Assembly: GCF_000003195.3 (NCBI RefSeq)
Contig: NC_012878.2
Coordinates: 37,448,751 to 37,512,750 of the forward strand
From: Sorghum bicolor
Taxonomy: Eukaryota; Streptophyta; Magnoliopsida; Poales; Poaceae
Length of the DNA stretch: 64,000 nucleotides
Reading direction: 5' to 3'
In this document: piece by piece, positions 56,363 through 64,000 of the stretch
How positions within the stretch are numbered: the stretch's first letter is position 1
How the letters are laid out: every line of letters begins with the position of its first letter
Made by a program: the position numbers and the translations under genes
Notes under the pieces: generated by a model
Seen by the model: the letters and a program-made list of their open reading frames with translations, nothing else
The model's database searches: none
What the model was told of the DNA's origin: nothing

Positions 56363-57361
56363 ATACATCACTTAGTGTCCCATTGCACACCTGCCTCCAG
56401 GTGGTTGCCATACTAACTAGAGGGATTTAGGCTAAGCCTTTCCCATGCAAGGCGAGTGGTTGTACGATAAATGAGTTAGGCAAGATGAATCATCAACTCA
56501 GTCCTTAATCGAGACAAGGCGGATATCTTCACACTTAACCCCACAAGGTATAAGCCACAACACCAAGGCATCCCCAAAAGAGATCCCATCTGCCCCATCA
56601 CTATAGTAATCACATCTATAACTTGTTCATTAACCCTTTCACAATACCCACAATTTATTTTCACCACTCACGCAGTTTTGTTTTTTGTATTTGAGAAAAT
56701 GTAGTGATGAGTATCCAGGATGAGTGACAATTCCTAAGCATACTAAATAATAATATTTCTGTCATAGCATATTATTTGTTCCTAGGTTCGAATAAGACAA
56801 TTACTGGGTAATATTAATTCAAGGATGGTTATTCAACAGGTTTTAACTAATCAGCGAAAATACTTCGTACATATATCGTACATGCAATATTTAAAACGGC
56901 TTCTATGGGTTGTGTTTAAAAATAGGATCAATATGCATCAAATGAAATTGGTTGGACTTGCCTCCGTCGGTGTTCTCGGCAAACTCCTGCTGACAGTCCG
57001 GGTCCTCGGCGTCAAACTCGCGGTACTCGTCTCCAACGTCCGCGTTTTCCGGCTCGTTCACTCCGTCAGCTAAAATACGCGACGACCGACACAGACAACA
57101 AGCACAGAGACACAGACAAATATAAGGAGAGATATAGAAAAAAAATACTATAGAAAGACAGAGAAGAGCAAGGAGATGCTCATGAGCTGCCCACCTCGTC
57201 TTGCGACGACAGTCGAGCTCGGCTTGTGCGTATGGCCGTATACGTTATACGCGAAGTGAGAGCGAGTGAGCGTGTGAGCGAGCGTGAGTGAACGTGCTAC
57301 TTTGGGTGTCGAGAGTGAGCACCCAAGGCTGACTTTTTATAGGCCAGATTAGTGAGCTTAT
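56363..57361 (-). repeat. long LTR, copy 2, right part
   Basis: Continuation after A2. It carries about 330 bp (56375-56695) that copy 1 lacks at about 31407, then matches 31420-32070 closely, including the acidic open segment and the TATA box near 57335-57344. It stops at 57361 against the 3' LTR of Athila copy 3; CTTAT (57357-57361) would be that element's target duplication. Confidence 0.7.
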
Positions 57362-58595
57362 TGTTGATATTTGGGAACGCAATAAGGAATTGATCCGCAA
57401 GCGCACAGATATCGGTGAGCACTTCACCCGGGAAATTATCCAGAGTATCGTATTTATTTTTTTACCACTAGGAGAAAGAGTGCATCTGACTAACCTGTCT
57501 ATTACTACTAACCTTTAGGCACAAAGAATGTCTTTCGATGTGAGTGATAAATAGAGAAGACTGCAACTGTAGTCTCCTTCTAACCTTGGTAAGGATGATC
57601 TACTGTTCTAATGGGGAGGCTAACGGAATCTAGACACCACAAAGGATGTTCGACCCGCACCTATAAACCCTATCCTTCCTGCTAACGAGATGTGATCTAC
57701 AAAGGTAGCTCGGAATTGTCACGTTCCTCACTACTACCACGGTCCAGCTAGTCAGGGAATATCTATGAGTACCCCAGCCTAAACACCACGTTTACGCCAG
57801 CAATGATTACTCTAAACTCTACGCGAAGAGATTAAAGTAAACTCATAAACCATAAGAACAATAAAACAAGAACTTACTAGAATTTAGAAGTCGAATTACT
57901 GAAGAATCCTAGGAGCAAGCTTCGGGTTAGGAGAACTTGATCCCGCAGGTACAAGCTTGGAGTAGACACAGACAGGCCGGGCTTCCTCCACTCTACACCT
58001 CCACTCTATCTCTCTCAATCTAGTAGAAACTAGAAGATCTATTTCTACCTTACATTGATTGCTAAGCCTAAAAAGAAATATTAATTAGAGAAGAGGTTTT
58101 CCTTCGAGGGCACCCCTCAGTCTCTATGATAATTTCTTCATGTCTTCTCCAGGGGCCAGGGGGCCTTGCTTATATAGTCCTCCCCTTCTATGCGTTTTTG
58201 GGTCGATAGCCGAGGTGGTACTATGTTTTTCTTGATCCAATAGGTCGGTGGAATATCCTGAACGAAAGAGTCCTGATTTGGCTCCAGCAGGGGGGCGGGC
58301 GCCCAGGCTACCAGGGCGGGCGCCCTAGGCCTGGCCCAGTTTTGCCTCCGCTTCAGTCTCGTGGCTTCTGGAGTCTTCTAGATGATGTAAAATTGCGCGG
58401 TGCGTTGATATCTCTATGTAATCCCGACATGTAGGCCTTTCTTCCTTATTTCCTGATAACCCCCTGTAGAAACAGATAAACAACAAAACTCGTGGAATTC
58501 TGTTAGATCAAACCCTAATTCTAGGTGTTGTTTGCATATTGGTCCTTTCTCTTGTTTATTTGATAATTAAAATTGATACTTAAGAACCGTCAACA
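57362..58595 (-). repeat. 3' LTR of Athila copy 3 (1234 bp)
   Basis: On the minus strand it starts TGTTGACGGTTCTTAA and ends AATATCAACA. U3 is homologous to A and B (GC motifs 58325-58314 and 58304-58293; TATA CTATATAAGC 58177-58168; GGCCCCCTGGCCCCTGG after it). R/U5 is again different from both A and B. Confidence 0.85.
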
Positions 58596-58611
58596 AATAC
58601 CCCCATACTTA
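58596..58611 (-). promoter_or_regulatory. polypurine tract of Athila copy 3
   Basis: Minus strand TAAGTATGGGGGTATT adjacent to the LTR start. Confidence 0.65.
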
Positions 58612-59930
58612 GGCTTTTACTCATCCTCGAGAAAAGGATGGTTAAGAAAAATATCTGGGGTAAAACATTTAAAACATTCTCTTTATATAATTGCAGGGTG
58701 TTAAAATTCCACTATGTACCAAAGTCAGGGATGTTTATGGTTAAGAGTAAAGATCCTTTCTTCTCAATCCTGTCACTTGGAGTTTTTGTTATATTTTTGA
58801 AAGAAAGTTAGCATACCTTTTTATCCTCATTGGTTCTCTCAGATCACTCATTATCTTTTATATATATCTCACTGAGGTTGTTTTATTTTTGCAAAAATTC
58901 TCAAGCATTCTTACTTTGCATTTATTGCCTGATCAAAACGGGATGCGAGGAGGGGAATGTCATACTCTTAGATCCAAGACTTTGGAAATTAAAATCTTTG
59001 TCAACTCTTGCTGGCATATTGCTTATTAGAGGGACCATGGGCTATCATTTTCATTTCATCATTTTTTTAAGTGGATACCGAGGTACCCCTAATTCTACTG
59101 CCGGACACTTGTCCATTTTTTCTGCGAGGTTGTCGAGCACTTGCTCCTTTTTATTTCCTTGAAATATTTTTATTTTTGCATGCCTATGCCTCTAATGCAA
59201 TAATACTTCGGAAGAGTGAATCTTTCTGAAATAATGTCTTGATCTTAGGAGCATGATAAATCTCTCAACAAGGGTCTAACTCATTTTGAACAAACTCAAT
59301 ACAGAGTAGATAGCTTTATAATCATCATTAATATTTTTATTTTTATCAGGCATATAAAACACTGAGGATGGTAGCTAGAATTTTGAATATTTTGAAATAA
59401 ATTCTCCAAGCAACAATGATATCAAGAATAAGAAACTCATACTCTACCATCACATATTCCATATTGACTTGAGTAACACAGGGTTTTAAAATGATTTTAT
59501 AATAATTGCAAGTTTTCAGGAAATATCACAGATTGAGATTAATCATGATTAGAAATATTTTAATCTTTTTATTTTATCATGTCGGAAACAGTAATCTGCA
59601 TAATCCAAAATAAATGTATGTATGAAGTAAAGTGTGCAGAGTGTGTACCTGAATCGTGGAGTGGTGTAGTCGGAGTGTGTTTGGCATGTTAAGGGATCTC
59701 CCCCATACTTGTTTTCTGCTTTCTTGCACAAAAATAAAGTAGAGACACACAAGACATAATAATAATAGTAATACTCTTTATTGATCTTGAGGCATTTAGT
59801 ACAAAAGACTGATAACAAACTGATAATAATAGTAAACTGATGATAATAGTAAACCTAAACCGAATTTAAAGATAAATGACTAAGATGCATTGCCTCAAGG
59901 TCTAATCTAGATAACTTAACGGCGCTCTAA
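58612..59930 (-). other. 3' UTR of Athila copy 3
   Basis: Non-coding, collinear with 3681-4778. It has the hairpin module (59103-59146) and a PPT-like run (59698-59710). Open frames at 58830 and 59549 are chance. Confidence 0.7.
59103..59146 (-). other. paired hairpin module in 3' UTR (Athila copy 3)
   Basis: Minus strand: hairpin 1 GAGC-AAGT-GCTC (59146-59135), hairpin 2 GGAC-AAGT-GTCC (59114-59103) followed by GGCAGTAGAATTAGGGG. Confidence 0.7.
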
Positions 59931-59942
59931 TTCCTTGATCTT

Positions 59943-60545
59943 CTAGTTGGAACTGGCAAGATCCTGCCTAAGGCCTAATATAACGGTTTTGTGGTTAGAG
60001 AGCTGCCTAGTGAGGGAATTAATCGAGGACTGGAGGTCTATGATAACTCTATCTAGCCTGCGAACTTCCTCATCAATATCCATTATAGTCTTGCGACGCT
60101 TGAGAGGTGTCTCAAAAGCATTGAGAGAGTGCTTCGGGGCTGCCTTTGGAGGGATGAAACGGACTTTGGATGCTCTAATCCCTTCAAAGTAAGGCCTTTC
60201 CTCCTCCGTAGTGTATCGAACGCTGTTGATCTCGCCGCTCCGGTTGGTCTTGACTCCAACGACCCTCTCATTGGGTCTAGGTGGAAGGATCCTTGTACCG
60301 ATTGGTACCTTGATAGTGGTCTTCGTCTTGGATGATGGTCCTTTGAGGAGTAGGGGTTGTGGTGGTGCGGTGAGAACTGGTTGAGCATGGTAGGATTGGG
60401 CGGAGCTGCGTTGGCGTAATGGCATGGCTTCTAGTTGTCGCTCTGTGTTGGCCGGGACGAGAGCACGGGCATCGGGGTCTTCCACTGGCTCCATGTTGAG
60501 GTTGAAGGGGACGACTTCCCAATCATCGTGGTACTTCTCGGCCAT
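59943..60545 (-). CDS. accessory 3' ORF of Athila copy 3, coiled-coil protein
   Basis: 200 codons from ATG 60545. N-terminus acidic (MAEKYHDDWEVVPFN), a middle with QSYHAQPV and a Pro/Arg-rich segment (GTRILPPRPNERVVGVK), VRFIPPKAAPK, a short basic run (KRRKT, possible nuclear signal) and a C-terminal coiled coil from about residue 140. The stop comes about eight codons before that of copy 1 (KIRELLRR end). No signal peptide or transmembrane helix, so an envelope role is unlikely. It has its own promoter-like upstream region and a leader of about 110 bp. Both copies keep the frame apart from point stops, which suggests past selection. Function unknown. Confidence 0.7.
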   Translation of the reverse strand: MAEKYHDDWEVVPFNLNMEPVEDPDARALVPANTERQLEAMPLRQRSSAQSYHAQPVLTAPPQPLLLKGPSSKTKTTIKVPIGTRILPPRPNERVVGVKTNRSGEINSVRYTTEEERPYFEGIRASKVRFIPPKAAPKHSLNAFETPLKRRKTIMDIDEEVRRLDRVIIDLQSSINSLTRQLSNHKTVILGLRQDLASSN

Positions 60546-60655
60546 TGGAGTAGCAAGGAACTAATAAAATTTTAATTGAAGTAGAGCTAATTAAGCTCTA
60601 ATTGAAGGAGAGAAAGCTTGGTGGCTTGGTGTCTGAAAACTGAGGTCAGGGGTCT

Positions 60656-60866
60656 GTTTATATAGGGGTCAAAAGGATGCCTCTATGGGTTGTTCGGGTT
60701 GCTCCCGTCGATGTGCGTGCGAAACTTTCCATCCGAGGGATTATTCGGATCACCCTAAGTGCATTTTCCATATCAGAGAAAGTCGGGACCGAGGGGGAAC
60801 AGGGGCTGGGCGCCCGCCCACTTGGCCTGGGCGCCCGCCCTCTCTCTGGCTCCTCTGTGGGCCCAC
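60656..60866 (-). promoter_or_regulatory. internal promoter of accessory ORF (Athila copy 3)
   Basis: Minus strand: GTGGGCCCAC (60866-60857), two GC motifs (60840-60829 and 60819-60808; read GGGCGGGCGCCC) and TATA CCTATATAAAC (60666-60656), about 110 bp before the ATG. The GC pair is the LTR motif in inverted orientation. It lies in non-coding sequence after the pol stop (60950-60952). Confidence 0.6.
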
Positions 60867-60949
60867 TTTTCCGAGCGCGTTTCTAGATGCGAAATTATTT
60901 AGAAAAATATATATATGCCCCAAAACCATTAGACCAAAAGTGTCGGGCT

Positions 60950-63679
60950 CTAATTCTCCATGGGAAGGTAAAAATGGACTACGTCTATTTCTTCAAATTC
61001 CTCATTGGGCTCTAAAAATAATTTAAGACGTTGACCATTTACCTTGAATAACGTACCTTCGCTATTTTGAAGTGTGATAGCTCCGTGGGATGATGAATTG
61101 ATTACCTTGAATGGTCCTTCCCATTTGCTCCGGAGTTTTCCATGCCCGCAAAGCTTTACCCTGTAATTAAAAAGTAATACCTTATCTCCGGGTGTGAACT
61201 CCTTCTTCTTGATTCTCTTGTCATGCCACCTCTTGACTCTTTCTTTGTAGATTTTTGAATTGTGATATGCCTTCTCTCGCCATTCTTCCAATTCTGATAG
61301 TTGCATTCTTCTATAATCTCCAGCAACATCTAGGTCCATATTCCATCTCTTTATGGCCCAGTGTGCTTTGAACTCTAGTTCAACAGGTAGATGGCAAGTC
61401 TTCCCGTACACCAATTGGTATGGAGACATTCCAATTGGGGTCTTGTATGCTGTCCGGTATGCCCAGAGTGCATCGGGTAACTTGTCTTTCCACGCCGTTC
61501 CCATTTCATTTACTGTCTTCTGAAGAATATTCTTGATTTGTTTGTTGGAAGTCTCTGCTTGGCCACTTGTCTGAGGATGATAGGGGGTAGCGACGTTGTG
61601 ACGGATTCCATGTCTTGATAGATATTGCTTGAAGCGTTTATCGATGAAGTGTGCTCCTCCATCACTTATCACTACTCTGGGAACTCCAAATCTTGGAAAT
61701 ATAATTTCTTCAAACATCCTCTTTGAACTGACGTTGTCGGCATGCTGGCAAGGTAATGCTTCTACCCACTTGGAGACATAGTCAACCGCCACCAAAATGT
61801 ACTCACACTTCTTTGATGGAGGAAATGGACCCATGTAGTCTATTCCCCAGACATCAAAGAGCTCAATATGAAGGTTGTTGGTGAGTGGCATTGCATCCCT
61901 TGTATTTATGTTTCCGTGCCTTTGACATGGCCCACATCTCCTGATATATTGCTTCGTGTCTTCATACATTGTAGGCCAGTAGAATCCACACTGCCAGATC
62001 TTTGAATGTGTACGAAATGCTCCATAGTGACCTCCATATGGTGATGAATGACATCTGTCGATGATCTTCCATCCTTCCTCAGTGGTCACACATCTCCTGA
62101 GTAAGCCATCAGAGCATACTCGGAAGAGGTATGGCTCATCCCATATATGTGAACGACTTTCTTGAATAAGCTTCTTCTTGTTTGCTCCTGGTGGTACATA
62201 CCCTGAAACCATAAAATTAACAACATCTGCATACCAGGGGTCAGACCTGTTAATCCCGTAGAGCATGTCGTCCCGGAGTGAATCATTGATTGGGGTTTTC
62301 TGTGGACTCTTAAAATACATTCTAGACAGGTGACCAGCAACAGAATTTTCTACTCCCTTTTTATCTTTTATTTCTAAGTCAAATTCTTGGAGTAATAAAA
62401 TCCATCTAATCAGGCGAGGTTTAGCATCTTTTTTAGTGAGCAAATATTTTAGTGCAGCATGATCAGTGTAAACAATTATTTTAGCTCCAACTAAATAAGA
62501 TCTAAATTTATCAATGGCAAAGACAACAGCCAGAAGCTCTTTTTCAGTGGTTGCATAGTTAAATTGAGCTCCTGTCAAAGTTTTACTGGCATAAGCAATT
62601 GCATGATGCTTCTTATCTTTAGTTTGTCCCAATACTGCCCCCACAGCATAATCACTAGCATCACACATAATTTCAAAAGGTAACGACCAATCAGGGGGTT
62701 GAATGATTGGTGCAGAGATGAGTGCTTTCTTTAATAAATTGATAGATGTTAAACATGCATCATAAAATTCGAAAGGAGCATCCTTGGCTAGCAAAAGAGT
62801 AAGTGGTCTAGCAATGAATGAAAAATCTTTTATGAATCTACGATAAAAACCAGCATGGCCAAGAAAGCTTCGAATTCCTTTTATATTCACAGGTGGAGGT
62901 AGTTGTTCAATTACTTCAATTTTAGCTTTGTCTACCTCAATTCCTCTTTCAGACACTAAGTGTCCCAGCACTATTCCTTCCCTAACCATAAAATGACATT
63001 TTTCCCAATTAAGGATTAAGTGCTTTTCTTCACATCTTTGCAAAACCTTATCTAAGTTTTCAAGACAACTATCAAAAGTTTTTCCATAAACTGAGAAATC
63101 ATCCACGAAAACTTCCATAAACTCTTCAATCATATCAGAAAATATAGACATCATGCATCTTTGAAAAGATGCTGGTGCATTACATAACCATCTTGCGGAT
63201 GTAAAAGTCGTTTTGCTTTGGTAGGCACAAGTTCCATATGGGCATGTAAAAGTCGTTTTGCTTTGATCATCAGGATGAATCGGGATCTGGTGATACCCTG
63301 AATATCCATCTAAGAAACAGAAGAACGAATGGTTCGCTAATCGCTCTAGCATCTCATCCATGAAAGGTAAAGGAAAATGATCCTTTTTCGTGGCGTTGTT
63401 CAGTTTTCTATAGTCTATGACAATCCGCCACCCTATGACGGTGCGTTGAAGAATTAGCTCGTTCTTTTCATTTGTAACGACAGTCATGCCTCCCTTTTTA
63501 GACACAACTTGCACTGGGCTCACCCACTCACTGTGCGGCACAGGATATATAATCCCTGCTTGCAGCAACTTTAGAACTTCCTTTTTAACTACCTCTCTCA
63601 TCGCATTGTTAAGTCTTCGTTGGGGCTCTCGAGAGGGTGAAACAGAATGATCTATCGGAATACAATGGGTACAAATCAT
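60950..63679 (-). CDS. pol: pol: RT, RNase H, integrase (Athila copy 3), 909 codons open
   Basis: RT (residues 1-250): [19 protein letters not shown] (Asp124), FVDD at 191-194. RNase H (about 330-455): CDAS (Asp340), TTEKELL (Glu379), YTDH (Asp406), but AGHLSR at 448-453 where ADHLSR is usual, so the last catalytic Asp is Gly449. Integrase: H544, H551, C582, C585; D614, D673 and E709 (35 residues between the last two); a GPF-type end (WEGPFKVI, 853-860). Residues 154-164 are an in-frame rearrangement: QSKTTFT (139-145) is repeated and replaces the RRMSFG motif. The first ATG is not the true start; the frame comes from upstream through a TAG at 63710-63712. Likely inactive RT. Confidence 0.9.
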   Translation of the reverse strand: MICTHCIPIDHSVSPSREPQRRLNNAMREVVKKEVLKLLQAGIIYPVPHSEWVSPVQVVSKKGGMTVVTNEKNELILQRTVIGWRIVIDYRKLNNATKKDHFPLPFMDEMLERLANHSFFCFLDGYSGYHQIPIHPDDQSKTTFTCPYGTCAYQSKTTFTSARWLCNAPASFQRCMMSIFSDMIEEFMEVFVDDFSVYGKTFDSCLENLDKVLQRCEEKHLILNWEKCHFMVREGIVLGHLVSERGIEVDKAKIEVIEQLPPPVNIKGIRSFLGHAGFYRRFIKDFSFIARPLTLLLAKDAPFEFYDACLTSINLLKKALISAPIIQPPDWSLPFEIMCDASDYAVGAVLGQTKDKKHHAIAYASKTLTGAQFNYATTEKELLAVVFAIDKFRSYLVGAKIIVYTDHAALKYLLTKKDAKPRLIRWILLLQEFDLEIKDKKGVENSVAGHLSRMYFKSPQKTPINDSLRDDMLYGINRSDPWYADVVNFMVSGYVPPGANKKKLIQESRSHIWDEPYLFRVCSDGLLRRCVTTEEGWKIIDRCHSSPYGGHYGAFRTHSKIWQCGFYWPTMYEDTKQYIRRCGPCQRHGNINTRDAMPLTNNLHIELFDVWGIDYMGPFPPSKKCEYILVAVDYVSKWVEALPCQHADNVSSKRMFEEIIFPRFGVPRVVISDGGAHFIDKRFKQYLSRHGIRHNVATPYHPQTSGQAETSNKQIKNILQKTVNEMGTAWKDKLPDALWAYRTAYKTPIGMSPYQLVYGKTCHLPVELEFKAHWAIKRWNMDLDVAGDYRRMQLSELEEWREKAYHNSKIYKERVKRWHDKRIKKKEFTPGDKVLLFNYRVKLCGHGKLRSKWEGPFKVINSSSHGAITLQNSEGTLFKVNGQRLKLFLEPNEEFEEIDVVHFYLPMEN

Positions 63680-63791
63680 AGGACTGATTCCTGTAAGATC
63701 TTGGAGTGACTAGCCGAAAACTGAGTGATGTTTCTCAAGAATGGTCATTAATCGCAGATTTTGCTCCTGAGTGAGTTTATCACTAATGATC

Positions 63792-64000
63792 TGAAGCGCC
63801 CCTGGTAAACCAGGAACTCAAATGTCATACAATACTAGTCCTAGGAGGCTAGTAACAAATTTATTACATCAGATAAGTTTTAGCGCAGTAGTCTCGATAA
63901 GCGTGGACAATGAAGGCACGCTATAATAATAAGACACCAAAATACAACATAAGTCCAAAGGACCCAGAAACAAACGATATCACAACCGAACATCTGACAA
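63792..64000 (-). repeat. long LTR, copy 3, cut by window edge
   Basis: Same 3' end (GGGGCGCTTCA on minus) and same junction with pol as at 30545 and 48289; runs off the right edge. Confidence 0.7.

Larger units (their letters stand above)
57362..63791 (-). mobile_element. Athila-like element, copy 3 (3' two thirds)
   Basis: Minus strand: pol 63679-60950, internal promoter, accessory ORF 60545-59943, 3' UTR, PPT, 3' LTR 58595-57362. Its 5' part lies beyond the window, and a long LTR is joined to pol at 63792. It is the most complete pol in the window and the best candidate relative of the source of enzymes for A and B, although its RT is rearranged. Confidence 0.88.

Noticed and set aside
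59943..60545. Envelope protein
   Set aside because: The position fits env, but there is no signal peptide, transmembrane helix or cysteine pattern; it is a soluble coiled-coil-type protein.
1..64000. tRNA, rRNA, CRISPR, bacterial operons or host genes
   Set aside because: Nothing of the kind is visible; all supported coding sequence is retrotransposon-derived.

Overview
The window looks like an intergenic stretch of a grass (Poaceae) nuclear genome. I recognise no host gene, tRNA, rRNA or CRISPR array. Almost every base belongs to nested Ty3/gypsy LTR retrotransposons. The case rests on LTR ends (TG..CA), primer binding sites (PBS), polypurine tracts (PPT), 5-bp target site duplications (TSDs), and gag, protease, reverse transcriptase (RT), RNase H, integrase and chromodomain motifs. 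The grass assignment is inference from element style.

Layout: 1-2763 is the 5' end of a minus-strand gypsy element (gag, PBS, 5' LTR). 2764-3680 is an unassigned plus-strand LTR-like fragment. 3681-30544 is one minus-strand Athila-like element (copy 1), cut by two later insertions: A1 (5230-12645, plus) in its 3' accessory ORF, and a 14.5-kb Tekay/Del-type chromovirus (13779-28282, plus, perfect TSD GTTTT) in its integrase. 30545-32251 plus 40524-~40790 is a long minus-strand LTR split by element B (32252-40523, plus, perfect TSD GCATG). ~40790-45195 is a minus-strand element C: PBS-like repeats, LTR, 3' UTR and a large ORF of Athila-ORF1 type. 45196-46784 is a truncated A element (A3), fused to Athila copy 2 (46785-48288, minus). 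A second copy of the long LTR (48289-49156 and 56363-57361) is split by A2 (49157-56362, plus, perfect TSD ATACA). 57362-63791 is Athila copy 3 (minus) with 3' LTR, accessory ORF and a 909-codon RT-RNase H-integrase frame. 63792-64000 is the long LTR again.

How the parts relate: A, B and Athila copy 3 share LTR ends, U3 and a double GC-rich motif; PBSs visible in A and B are tRNA-Asp type. A, B, C and both Athila 3' UTRs share a paired hairpin module. A and B have no RT or integrase, so they look like non-autonomous partners of an Athila-type family. B encodes gag and two tandem aspartic protease domains. A carries a broken version whose protease-2 frameshift is shared by two separately inserted copies, which suggests movement in trans. 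The most noteworthy signals are the covarying hairpin pair, the tandem protease, a TATA-containing internal promoter before the 3' accessory ORF, and the same LTR insertion plus in-frame TAG upstream of RT in all three Athila copies.
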